Assembly: GCF_003122385.1 (NCBI RefSeq)
Contig: NZ_CP029255.1
Location: forward strand, 1,550,001 to 1,614,000
Source of the DNA: Flavobacterium crocinum
GTDB lineage: Bacteria; Bacteroidota; Bacteroidia; Flavobacteriales; Flavobacteriaceae
Direction of reading: 5' to 3'
Length of the DNA stretch: 64,000 nucleotides
The notes below the pieces were generated by a model. It was not told the origin of the DNA. It saw only the letters and a program-made list of their open reading frames with translations, and made no database searches. Position 1 is the stretch's first letter. Each line of letters starts with the position of its first letter. The position numbers were made by a program, and so were the translations under genes. This document shows positions 55,986 to 64,000 of the stretch, piece by piece.

Positions 55986-57776
55986 TTATTTTACAGTAAT
56001 ATTTTTTGAAACGTATACCGGCTGTCCGTTTTCAGTAAAACCTTCCAGGACAACTTCAAAGTTTCCTTTAACATCAGAGGTGTAAAAAGACAGATTATCT
56101 TCTTTTGTATCCAATTTGATATTTGGTTTCCATAACAATTGATATCTGTAATCCGGAATTCTTTGCAATTTATTTCCTGCTGCATAGTCAGGGTTATTAT
56201 AGATTTTTTCTGGATTTGGACGTTGAATTTCCATTGTTTTTAGATATTTCTTAGCATAGTTTGTAGAAAACTCATTGTTTTTAGTTTCAAAACTAATTAA
56301 TCCTCCATACAAATTTGGTCCATAAACGTAGGGTTCAGTTATTAAACTTACTTTGTTTACATTGGCCATGTTGTATTCGAAAAGATCACTGGGATCCTGA
56401 ATCAAAAGTCCGTCAACAAGAACTAATGGCGGGCCATAAATCATTAAATCTTTTTGATTATTTCTAATGTGAAGCTGGTATTTACCATTTTCTTTTCTAT
56501 AATAAAGTTCAACAATAACTTCAACAATATTTTCTTTCAAAGTTGGAAATCGCGTGTAGTCATCCAGAACGTATGATTTTTCTATTGTGGTAAAGAAAGG
56601 ATTCATAACGGCTTCAGTAACCAGACTGTCTTTCTTTATTTGGTAATATGCATTTTGAATTTGACTCGCAGTGGATCTGTCTTCAATATCATTTCTTAAC
56701 TCTGGTGATAAATTAAGTTTGGATGTAAACTGCAAAGAAGAAGTATCAAACTTTGGAAATGCATCTAAATGAATAATATAATCATTTGGTTTTTCGTCGA
56801 GAACCTGTACTATAGCGTTTGGAAAATTTGGAAATTGGTCTAATAAAAAAGCAAATTTCCCCTGAGCATTAGTCTTAACAATTTTTAAAACATATTCTTT
56901 TCCGGGTAATGATAAGGCTATCGATTTATTGCTTAGGTCTCTATTGTTGTTTGATGTAAGATTACCAGTAATTAGTTCAGAGCGAAGTTCAGGGATATAA
57001 TCAAATGTGTTTGGTGTATTGGTATAGGCTTCAGCAGTTTTTTTAGCAAATTCTGATGGGGTTAATTGTTTTAGGGTAGGAATTTGATCGGTCTTTCTAA
57101 TTGAAACAGAATAGTTTCCTTTTTCAATTGTTTCAGTTAAAGATTTTAATTTTAAATTGACTTTTTCTCTTGTATAATAGCTTTCTTTATCAAACTCAAA
57201 ATCGATTCTTTTGTCGTTTCCTGAATTGGAGTTTGTTACTTGTGAAATTACTGATGCTTTCTGAGGATCAGAAATATCAAATGTTATATTCTCATTTGGT
57301 TCCTGAGACTGAAATGGATTTATGATAAAAATGTCTATTTCATGTTTTTGAGAATGTACATTATTTAACATCCATTTGGTGTAAGCGATAACTTTATAAT
57401 TTCCTGTTTTTAAAGTTGTAGGTATAAAATAGTCGCCGGTTCCAATTCCGTTATCAAGGTAAATTTTGTTTTTTTGAATTGATTTTTTATCACTGTCAAC
57501 AAATTCAACATAAGCAATTTTGCTGATCTGACTTGTTTTATTGTTCAAAGGATTCAGACAGTATAACTTAAAAAACAATGTCTCGCCAGTCAAAAATGTA
57601 GTTGTGTTGGAGTGAAGAAAAATAGTTTCCTGAGTTAAAGTATCAGGAAGAGAATTTTTGTTCTGTGAATTCTGAGCAAAAGTACCTCCGCTTTGGATGC
57701 ACAAAAGCACTAATAAAATTAATTGTTTAATCCTAAATGAGATATTACTCTGATTATATGTAGAAAAGTTTTTCAT
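55986..57776 (-). CDS. Large secreted protein with MG2-like and TonB-plug-like regions
   Basis: 596 residues with signal peptide (LCIQSGGTFAQ). The N-terminal 40-170 region resembles an alpha-2-macroglobulin MG2 domain (ETIFLHSNTTTFLTGETLFF, KLYCLNPLNNKTSQISKIAY, NGIGTGDYFIPTTLKTGNYK). Near 455-515 PPLVLVDGLLIQDPSDLFEY, then VNKVSLITEPYVYGPNLYGG, looks like the plug segment of TonB receptors, without a barrel. It is the last gene of a tight four-gene operon with a TonB receptor and DUF4249 protein, 13 bases after the latter. Likely an outer-membrane complex accessory; function unknown. Confidence 0.7.
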   Translation of the reverse strand: MKNFSTYNQSNISFRIKQLILLVLLCIQSGGTFAQNSQNKNSLPDTLTQETIFLHSNTTTFLTGETLFFKLYCLNPLNNKTSQISKIAYVEFVDSDKKSIQKNKIYLDNGIGTGDYFIPTTLKTGNYKVIAYTKWMLNNVHSQKHEIDIFIINPFQSQEPNENITFDISDPQKASVISQVTNSNSGNDKRIDFEFDKESYYTREKVNLKLKSLTETIEKGNYSVSIRKTDQIPTLKQLTPSEFAKKTAEAYTNTPNTFDYIPELRSELITGNLTSNNNRDLSNKSIALSLPGKEYVLKIVKTNAQGKFAFLLDQFPNFPNAIVQVLDEKPNDYIIHLDAFPKFDTSSLQFTSKLNLSPELRNDIEDRSTASQIQNAYYQIKKDSLVTEAVMNPFFTTIEKSYVLDDYTRFPTLKENIVEVIVELYYRKENGKYQLHIRNNQKDLMIYGPPLVLVDGLLIQDPSDLFEYNMANVNKVSLITEPYVYGPNLYGGLISFETKNNEFSTNYAKKYLKTMEIQRPNPEKIYNNPDYAAGNKLQRIPDYRYQLLWKPNIKLDTKEDNLSFYTSDVKGNFEVVLEGFTENGQPVYVSKNITVK

Positions 57777-57789
57777 GAATTTAAAAGAA

Positions 57790-59016
57790 TTAATCTATCC
57801 AAAATGGAGGAACAATGTTAGAAGAAAACGTAGTACAATCACCACAGGCCGGTTTTACCATTCCATAATTATCTTGAGAATTAGATACGTATACTAATGT
57901 TCGTAATCTAATTGCGCTACGTAACTGTACACCGCTGCAAGGAGGAAGTCCTACACAATCTACAAAATCTCTAATATTACAATCTGATTCATAATAAGGA
58001 GGCAGAGGTTCTTTTGGAAATAAATCTGCATAATTAAAGAAGATTCTTTCTGAAGAAACTGCGGAAACTTCAAAGAAACCAATCACTTTTTCAGATGGAT
58101 TTTCTACCGATTTTATATTACCATAAAAGAATCCGGGTTGCTTAGGAGATAGTACACTTCCTGAAGATGATAAATCTTTTAAAGTTTTATAATAAGTATA
58201 TGCAGCCAGATTTTGAACATATTGTTTTACAAAAATGCTATAACGATGTGAAATTATATAATTCTGATTGCTGATAAAACGTACAGGAAAATGCACACGA
58301 TCATCGCTTTGGCTATTGGTACTATTCAAAATAATATAGTCAGATTTTTTTGTAGAATAACAAGTTCTGGTTTCTCGATTTCTAAGTCTAACCTCAATTC
58401 CTTCACCTGCAGGAACACCCGGAAAATCTTCATCTGGATTTGCTGGAATGGCTGGATAATTAACCATTATAGCTTCTCTGGGATCCCATACAGGGGCTAT
58501 GATTTTATAAGTTTCGGTATACTCGTATCGATAATATTTTGAAGTGTTAGTAGGGTCAACACTGTTTACATTGATTTGTACGCCGCGTTCTCCATTAACC
58601 GTTTCTACAGTAGCTGTAACATTGTCAATTTTAGTTTCGGTAGTTAAAACTTGTTCGTCAGAAGCATAGTTTTTGCCTGTACTTGTTTTGATTTTTAATT
58701 GATACTTTCTTCCTGGTTCGGCTCTGAAAGGAGTTATAGATTCGTAAACGGTATCTTTTTCCACAAATTGATATTCATTTCCCTGATCGTCTAAAATGAA
58801 TACATTTGCACCTTTCTCCATCCTTGGACCGGTTTCTTCGAGTTGATAAACTTGTGAAAGTCTTATAGTTTGATTTTTGACTTCGTTTGTTATGGTTCCT
58901 TCAACCACCAGAGCACTTTCAAAATCGGTATTCTGAAAAACATATTGTTCCGTGCAGCCGCTAATTGCAAATGCTAAGATTAAGAACAAAGAGATTTTAT
59001 ATATATTTTTTTTCAT
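57790..59016 (-). CDS. DUF4249 outer-membrane lipoprotein
   Basis: 408 residues from ATG 59016, giving lipoprotein signal (LILAFAISGC). DUF4249 features: ESALVVEGTITNEVKNQTIRLSQVYQLEE near the N-terminus, GANVFILDDQGNEYQFVEKD, FRAEPGRKYQLKIKTSTGK, and a C-terminal IRDFVDCVGLPPCS region with Cys pairs. The family is regularly coded beside STN-type TonB receptors and may serve as their surface lipoprotein. It lies 4 bases after the receptor gene. Ligand unknown. Confidence 0.85.
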   Translation of the reverse strand: MKKNIYKISLFLILAFAISGCTEQYVFQNTDFESALVVEGTITNEVKNQTIRLSQVYQLEETGPRMEKGANVFILDDQGNEYQFVEKDTVYESITPFRAEPGRKYQLKIKTSTGKNYASDEQVLTTETKIDNVTATVETVNGERGVQINVNSVDPTNTSKYYRYEYTETYKIIAPVWDPREAIMVNYPAIPANPDEDFPGVPAGEGIEVRLRNRETRTCYSTKKSDYIILNSTNSQSDDRVHFPVRFISNQNYIISHRYSIFVKQYVQNLAAYTYYKTLKDLSSSGSVLSPKQPGFFYGNIKSVENPSEKVIGFFEVSAVSSERIFFNYADLFPKEPLPPYYESDCNIRDFVDCVGLPPCSGVQLRSAIRLRTLVYVSNSQDNYGMVKPACGDCTTFSSNIVPPFWID

Positions 59017-59020
59017 GATT

Positions 59021-61807
59021 TTAGAACTTGAAATTATAAGTGATACTTGGAATTGGAATAGAAAAAATAGATGTTTTATAAGCTTTGATTTGTCCCTCTT
59101 TTGTAACAAAAAATACAGAATAAGGATTGTTTCTTCCTAAAACATTGTAAACTGAAATATTCCAAAAACTATGAGCTAATTTTTTGATTTTATGATTTCC
59201 TTCAATGTTTAAACCAACATCAAGTCTAAAATAATCAGGAATTCTAAATTTGTTACGATCGCTATAAACTGTGTATTGTTCATTGCCGTAATCGTATTTC
59301 CCAATTGGATACGTAATTGGTCTTCCGGTTTGATAAGTAAAGTTACTCGAAAAACTATAACGTTTTGTAATTCTGTAGTTTAAAACCGCACTAAAGTCGT
59401 GGGGCTTGTCAAAATTAGAAGCAAAGTATTTTCCGTCATTAACTTTTTCCTGTTGAAACTGGCTGTCAAGCTTTATTAAAGATCGTGAATACGTATAACC
59501 AAGCCATCCGTTTAATTTACCAACTTGCTTTTTGATTAAAAACTCTATTCCGTAAGCTTTACCTTCGCCCTGTAAAAGTTCCGTTTCAATATTTTCATTT
59601 AATAATAATTCAGCACCAACTTTGTAATCCAGAATATTTTTGGATCTCTTGTAATATCCTTCTAAACTAAGTTCAACATCTCCGTCTTTTAAATTTTTAT
59701 AAAGACCTAAAGAAACTTGTTGAGCACTTTCCGGTTTTACATTTAAATCTGAAAGTTTCCAGATATCTGTTGGAGACTGTGTTGTATTATTGGATAATAA
59801 ATGAATGTATTGATATGTTTTGTCATAACTTGCTCTCACAGAAAAATCATCAGTAATGAAATATCGTGCAGCAAGTCTTGGTTCAAATCCGCCATATCTT
59901 TTAATTACTTCATTGTTTCCATAGGTTTTGGTCTCAATTACTGTAGCATCACTAATTGGTAAATTCTCTTCATAAATTCTCTGAGTAGATTTTCCTAAAG
60001 CAGAAAAAGTTGAATATCGTAAACCAAAATCCAGAAGGAATTTATCGCTTATTTTGAAGTTGTCACCAATGTAAGCCGCAGATTCTAAACCTTTTTCAGT
60101 TTCAACATCAATTGGAATTAAAGTTGAGTTAGGGTTTGTCGGGTTTAAATATCCCGGATCAACAGAGTACAATTTTGTCGAAAGACCATAGCTAAATTTA
60201 TGTTTATTGCTGTAGAAATAGTTCATTTTCAACATGGCCTGAGTTTCGTCAATTTTATATCCAAAATCAAAACTGTTTGTTCCTTCAGACTGATAATCGA
60301 TATTAAACTTGTATTCGCTATTGGTAACAATTAATGAACCTTTATTTTTTTCATTAAAAGTATGGTTCCATTTTAATGTTGCTAATCTGTTGCTGTATTT
60401 ATAAAGTGAATCCGAAGAAACGCTGAACTTGTCATGGCTGTAATATAATGTAGATTCAATATCGTTATTGGCATTTATCTTATGATTGTATTTAAGAATA
60501 AGATCATAGAAAGAAGCCTGACTGTTTTTTAAATTTTCATCATCCAGACTTTTTAAAATGTAATCTGAATAAGTAGCTCTTCCTCCTGCAACCAGACTTG
60601 ATTTTCCTTTTACAATAGGTGTAGAAACCATCAAATTACTTGTAACTGGCCCGATTCCGCCTTCTCCCTGAAATTCATTCACGTTACCACTTTTGGACGA
60701 AATATCAAAAACAGATGATAATCTTCCTCCAAATTCAGCAGGAATACTTCCTTTGTATATGTCAACTTTTTTAGTTGTATAAGGATTCAGAGCAGTGAAA
60801 AATCCAAAAAAGTGAGACGGATTGTATAAAGTAGCATGATCCAGTAAAAATAAATTCTGATCTTCTTTACCACCTCTGACATTGAATCCGGCAGAACCTT
60901 CTCCTGCTGTTTTTATTCCGGGCATAGTTAAGGCAACTTTCAATATGTCGCGCTCACCAAGAACCAACGGAACATTTTTGATTCCTTCAGCATCAATAGT
61001 GGTTACTCCTGTTATAGCAGATTTGGCACTTTTACTTTTATTAGTTTTAATAAGGACTTCATCCAGTTGGTTTATGTTATCGGTCAATGAGAAATTTAAT
61101 GCTCCATCATTATAAACCATGATATTTTTAGTCACTTTATTATAAGAGAAACTCTCTGTTTCAACAACATTTAATCCTCCGGGAACTTGAAGGCTGTAAT
61201 ATCCTTTTTTATCTGTTGTAGCAGAAAATTCAGAATTTGGTATTTTTACAATAATATTAGCAAGTCCGGAATTGTTTTTTCCACCTCGTATCACACCTGA
61301 TAATGTATAGGTAGATTTCTTTTTTTGATTTTTAACTTCTTTACCAATAAGAACCAGATCTCTAATGTTTTTATTAGGATTTCTGGAATTCGTCTTTTTT
61401 ATTGAGTCGTATTGCTGATAGAATATTGGAGTAGTGATTTGTCCATTTTCATCTCTTTCAAGAGGAATTCCAAAATAATCATCAGGTAGCTGACTGTAAA
61501 TTATACTGTTGTTTGTAACAATAACTTTGTTGTCAGAAATATAGAAGTTAAAACTTGTGTTTTGAAAAACATCTTCAAGAACTTCACCAATTTTAGTGTC
61601 TTTAAATCGTTTATTTATTGAAGTACTATCATTTTCAAACCATTTTTCGTCAAAGTAAAATTTGTAATAAGACACTTTTTCAATGTCCTGAATAGCAGTT
61701 TTTATATTGGCATTTTTAAATTCAACTGATATTTTGTCGCTGATTACCTGAGAATATATGATTTGTTGAAAGGCTATTAAAAATAGAATAAGAGTAATTT
61801 TTTTCAT
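59021..61807 (-). CDS. TonB-dependent receptor with N-terminal STN domain
   Basis: 928 residues with signal peptide (LFLIAFQQIIYSQ). Order: STN/secretin-like domain (about 22-100; FKNANIKTAIQDIEKVSYYK), carboxypeptidase-regulatory-like domain (about 165-245; YTLSGVIRGGKNNSGLANII), plug (about 250-370; GERDILKVALTMPGIKTAGE, FNVRGGKEDQNLFLLDHA) and barrel ending in PIPSITYNFKF. The STN domain usually indicates signalling to an anti-sigma/ECF pair, but none lies in this window. Substrate unknown. Abuts the upstream gene (stop 61808, start 61807). Confidence 0.93.
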   Translation of the reverse strand: MKKITLILFLIAFQQIIYSQVISDKISVEFKNANIKTAIQDIEKVSYYKFYFDEKWFENDSTSINKRFKDTKIGEVLEDVFQNTSFNFYISDNKVIVTNNSIIYSQLPDDYFGIPLERDENGQITTPIFYQQYDSIKKTNSRNPNKNIRDLVLIGKEVKNQKKKSTYTLSGVIRGGKNNSGLANIIVKIPNSEFSATTDKKGYYSLQVPGGLNVVETESFSYNKVTKNIMVYNDGALNFSLTDNINQLDEVLIKTNKSKSAKSAITGVTTIDAEGIKNVPLVLGERDILKVALTMPGIKTAGEGSAGFNVRGGKEDQNLFLLDHATLYNPSHFFGFFTALNPYTTKKVDIYKGSIPAEFGGRLSSVFDISSKSGNVNEFQGEGGIGPVTSNLMVSTPIVKGKSSLVAGGRATYSDYILKSLDDENLKNSQASFYDLILKYNHKINANNDIESTLYYSHDKFSVSSDSLYKYSNRLATLKWNHTFNEKNKGSLIVTNSEYKFNIDYQSEGTNSFDFGYKIDETQAMLKMNYFYSNKHKFSYGLSTKLYSVDPGYLNPTNPNSTLIPIDVETEKGLESAAYIGDNFKISDKFLLDFGLRYSTFSALGKSTQRIYEENLPISDATVIETKTYGNNEVIKRYGGFEPRLAARYFITDDFSVRASYDKTYQYIHLLSNNTTQSPTDIWKLSDLNVKPESAQQVSLGLYKNLKDGDVELSLEGYYKRSKNILDYKVGAELLLNENIETELLQGEGKAYGIEFLIKKQVGKLNGWLGYTYSRSLIKLDSQFQQEKVNDGKYFASNFDKPHDFSAVLNYRITKRYSFSSNFTYQTGRPITYPIGKYDYGNEQYTVYSDRNKFRIPDYFRLDVGLNIEGNHKIKKLAHSFWNISVYNVLGRNNPYSVFFVTKEGQIKAYKTSIFSIPIPSITYNFKF

Positions 61808-62551
61808 TTAATTAGAACTTTTTTTTAAAAGACCATTGATTTGTTTTGTTAGATTTTCCATGAATTGTGGTTTGTTGGAACGTTCTAATTTTCTGTCGGT
61901 ACTGTAAATACTATTTATTTCCTTTTTATAGTTTGGGAAGATTTTCTTAAAATCTTTTTCTGTTTCCACTTTGTAGAAATAGTTGTTATATTTAAGGATA
62001 TAACTGATTTTATAAATGAAATTATAGTAAATAATATCTGCCTGAAGCGATTTTACTTTTTCTTTAGAATGTTTAATATAAAGAGAAACATTATCGCCAA
62101 TATAGGTTTCCTCATAGATGCCTTTTATAGTAGAAGGAAATTTTATGGATTCTTCTTTAAGATTGACAAATTTTTTGTTTTTGATAAAGAAATAGTCAAC
62201 CTTTTCGGTAATGAGGTTTATAGGTAAATTTTCAGAAGATCCATTTTGTTTGTAGATAACCTGATCTTGCAGAATGTCGTATTTGAGATTGACACTGGAA
62301 TAAATTTGTCCTTCATAACTGATATCACCGAGATTGAATTCCTCAATATAATATCTGTTTTTGCCTGCCAAAGGGCGGAAAGGCTCACTGTGGACAATTC
62401 CGTTATTGATGTTTAGATTGTCTTTTCCAATGGCTTCATCGAAGTAATCGTACAATGACGATTTTTCAACAGATTGGGAATGTAAATACGATATGTTTAA
62501 GAAGCTTGCAAATATCGATAGATAAATGGTTTTTTTTTGGTAATTTTTCAA
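61808..62551 (-). CDS. Secreted protein of unknown function, first gene of the TonB/DUF4249 operon
   Basis: 247 residues starting at TTG 62551, with a signal peptide (YLSIFASFLNISYLHSQ). The rest is beta-rich and basic (GDISYEGQIYSSVNLKYDIL, YIKHSKEKVKSLQADIIYY) with a lysine-rich helical end. No family recognised. It ends one base before the TonB receptor start, so translation is coupled. A possible -7 box TACTTTTG at 62596-62589 (minus) precedes it, but the upstream TTG is 25 bases away, slightly too far. Confidence 0.65.
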   Translation of the reverse strand: MKNYQKKTIYLSIFASFLNISYLHSQSVEKSSLYDYFDEAIGKDNLNINNGIVHSEPFRPLAGKNRYYIEEFNLGDISYEGQIYSSVNLKYDILQDQVIYKQNGSSENLPINLITEKVDYFFIKNKKFVNLKEESIKFPSTIKGIYEETYIGDNVSLYIKHSKEKVKSLQADIIYYNFIYKISYILKYNNYFYKVETEKDFKKIFPNYKKEINSIYSTDRKLERSNKPQFMENLTKQINGLLKKSSN

Positions 62552-62731
62552 GGGAACGTGATTAGTTTGTTTTTGGATTGATTAGTTCCAAAAGTATTAA
62601 AAAAATGTTATAAAAATCACGCAAAGGTGTTAAAATGTAATAAAATTTTTATGTTATTAAAATGAAAAATCTCAATCCATTAGTTAATTTGGAAGAATGT
62701 TGAATATTGCGTTTAGGAAACACAGAAGTTT

Positions 62732-63694
62732 TTAAAATAATAAATCTACTTGCGAGTTTATCTTTTCCAGATAATAATCTATTTTTCTGATGGCGCGATT
62801 AAAGAAAAGATGCTGTTCTTTTATACCGGACTGAGCTAAAGGAATTGAGTTGAGAATTTGTTGCTTAAAAAACTGATGGACATTTTTACAGCTGTCTTCG
62901 TTGTCTGTAATGAAATAGCCTAAAAGTGTATAAGGAACAAACATGGTTAATTTCTCGTCAGTTTCTATGAGCATATTATTGTTTAATAGTATGAGTTCGT
63001 TGTAATAAATAGAGAATCTTTCGTTTGGTTCGTTACATTTTGATTTTATTAGTTCAATAATTCTTTTAAGGTCTGTGCAAAGAGCATTTGCACTTTTTAA
63101 ACTCAAAAGGCCGGCTTCATAAAAATAAAGAATTTGTTGTAGACTGCTGTTTATGGTCGTGTCGTTCCATACCTCATTTACGATTGTGTTCTCGTATATC
63201 TTTTTTAATTTTTGCATGTATTCTGTAAAAGATTCATCGATTACAAAATTTTCAAATGAGGTTTTCTTTTGACTGGAATTTAAAAGATTAAGCCAGACAA
63301 ATGCTTTAAATTTTGAGAGTATGGTTCCGTCCATAAAGTAAAACAGCGGAATGTCTTTAGCAGAATAAAATAACTTTGTTTTCTTATTTTTTGTTAATGC
63401 TTCTATATTTTCTGCAGATGATTTGAAATACTGAAGCATGTCTTTTAAGTTTTCGATTTCAATTGTTTTCTCAACAATTACCTTTCCCTTTTTCGAAAAT
63501 AAATTATCTAAAGAAATATTGAAATGATTAGCCAGTTTAATTGTTTCATCAATAGAAAATTTGCTTTTGCCTGAAATTCTTCGGTATGAAGCATCATAGC
63601 TAATTTCTAAAACAGCGGCAATTTCATCAATCAAAGAAATGGATTGAGGTATTTTCTGTTTGATGGCTTTTAAAAATAATTCCTGTGATTTCAT
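62732..63694 (-). CDS. HTH (XRE-like) transcriptional regulator with large unknown C-terminal domain
   Basis: 320 residues from ATG 63694. Residues about 15-65 form a lambda-repressor-like helix-turn-helix (IDEIAAVLEISYDASYRRIS, then GKSKFSIDETIKLANHFNIS). The remaining 250 residues are helical with many aromatic residues (LFYSAKDIPLFYFMDGTILS, YFYEAGLLSLKSANALCTDL) and match nothing I know; a ligand-sensing role is possible. It is divergent from a probable desaturase gene and lies upstream of the TonB operon on the same strand, with a 180-base gap. A palindrome overlaps its own promoter, suggesting autoregulation. Confidence 0.8.
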   Translation of the reverse strand: MKSQELFLKAIKQKIPQSISLIDEIAAVLEISYDASYRRISGKSKFSIDETIKLANHFNISLDNLFSKKGKVIVEKTIEIENLKDMLQYFKSSAENIEALTKNKKTKLFYSAKDIPLFYFMDGTILSKFKAFVWLNLLNSSQKKTSFENFVIDESFTEYMQKLKKIYENTIVNEVWNDTTINSSLQQILYFYEAGLLSLKSANALCTDLKRIIELIKSKCNEPNERFSIYYNELILLNNNMLIETDEKLTMFVPYTLLGYFITDNEDSCKNVHQFFKQQILNSIPLAQSGIKEQHLFFNRAIRKIDYYLEKINSQVDLLF

Positions 63695-63743
63695 ATTTTG
63701 CGATAATCGCAAAATTAATAAAAATTTCCATCACTTTGCGCAA
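63695..63743 (-). promoter_or_regulatory. Promoter and palindromic operator of the HTH regulator
   Basis: Minus strand TTG (63743-63741), 23-base spacer, TAATTTTG (63717-63710), a full -7 box. A 21-base palindrome at 63695-63715, ATTTTGCGAT-A-ATCGCAAAAT, has perfect 10-base arms and covers the -7 box and probable start site, ending just before the ATG. Confidence 0.65.
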
Positions 63744-63744
63744 A

Positions 63745-63772
63745 TTGAAATGCGATAAATGCAATAGGTTTG
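63745..63772 (+). promoter_or_regulatory. Promoter of the probable desaturase gene
   Basis: TTG at 63745-63747, 17-base spacer, TAGGTTTG at 63765-63772: full consensus. The spacer contains ATGCGATAAATGCAA (63750-63764), 12 of 15 matches to the core TTGCGATAATCGCAA of the neighbouring palindrome, and TTTGCGCAAA (63735-63744) lies just upstream. Confidence 0.7.
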
Positions 63773-63800
63773 CCTTGTAATTTTTTAAAAAGACACTTTT

Positions 63801-64000
63801 ATGAAAGCTAAATATTTTAATAAATCAGAAGAAGAGAAGGTATTTTTTACGGCATTAAAAGAGAAAGTGCATGAGAAACTAAAGCATAAAACTATTTCTC
63901 ACGGCGATGCCAGATTTTGGTTTAAAGGTCTGTTTTGGACTTTTATTTGTTATTCTTCTTATTCATTGCTTTTTTTGGATTCGGTAAGTAAAATGCATTT
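63801..64000 (+). CDS. Probable fatty-acid (acyl-CoA) desaturase, N-terminal part only
   Basis: 66 residues are visible before the window ends. The start MKAKYFNKSEEEKVFFTAL and the following helix, then FWFKGLFWTFICYSSYSLL as the first membrane segment, resemble the N-terminus of membrane desaturases of the linoleoyl-CoA desaturase group in Flavobacteriia. The histidine boxes that would prove this lie outside the window. Driven by a consensus promoter overlapped by a site like the regulator's operator. Confidence 0.5.
   Translation, partial: MKAKYFNKSEEEKVFFTALKEKVHEKLKHKTISHGDARFWFKGLFWTFICYSSYSLLFLDSVSKMH

Noticed and set aside
58291..58542. Plus-strand open frame inside the DUF4249 gene
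   Set aside because: Antisense shadow of a clear lipoprotein coding region.

Overview
The window is a low-GC, gene-dense stretch of a Bacteroidota chromosome, most likely a Flavobacterium or close relative. Evidence is the SusC/SusD pair, a T9SS sorting domain, the short Bacteroidota-type primary sigma factor, promoters of the TTG-N17-23-TAnnTTTG type, mevalonate-pathway enzymes and no obvious Shine-Dalgarno sites. I cannot name a species from sequence reading alone.

Positions 1-21100 hold a starch/maltodextrin utilisation locus. A minus-strand operon encodes an SLC45-like sugar importer, beta-phosphoglucomutase, a GH65 maltose-type phosphorylase, a GH97 alpha-glucosidase (SusB-like), a secreted esterase with an apparent frameshift, a GH13 neopullulanase (SusA-like) and a second GH13 lipoprotein amylase cut by the window edge. 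A LacI-type regulator sits between this operon and the divergent SusC-SusD-SusE operon, which is followed by a large T9SS-secreted amylase. Inferred logic: surface amylase and SusCDE capture and import maltodextrin; GH13/GH97 enzymes trim it; the importer takes maltose; GH65 plus PgmB convert it to glucose and glucose-6-phosphate.

Positions 21100-24720 hold an MHS-family transporter with a small membrane partner, then a complete ISL3-type (ISAon1-like) insertion sequence. It lies inside a palindromic intergenic repeat and has a clean 8-bp target duplication. A tRNA-Phe follows.

Positions 24800-52700 are mostly housekeeping: coaX, an outer-membrane protein, lptC, a CorC-like membrane protein and a PpiD-like foldase; two mevalonate-pathway genes; a peptide-utilisation group (DPP-IV and two POT transporters, one carrying a DUF805-like insertion); three tandem thioredoxin-fold proteins of which two have lost the CXXC; comEC, an NlpC/P60 lipoprotein, lpxB, surE, prc, a lipoprotein nuclease, rpe and the primary sigma factor. 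A small outer-membrane barrel remnant lies upstream of the sigma factor.

Positions 52800-64000 are accessory: a TPR histidine kinase with a LytTR regulator, an orphan gene, a tight four-gene operon (unknown secreted protein, STN-type TonB receptor, DUF4249 lipoprotein, large periplasmic protein), an HTH regulator, and the start of a probable fatty-acid desaturase. A 21-bp palindrome overlaps the regulator's own promoter and a related site lies within the desaturase promoter.

No clearly new defence or mobile system was found. The strongest unusual items are the regulator/desaturase operator arrangement, the DUF805 insertion in a peptide transporter, the redox-dead thioredoxin paralogues, the frameshifted esterase and the insertion sequence with its two-frame transposase.
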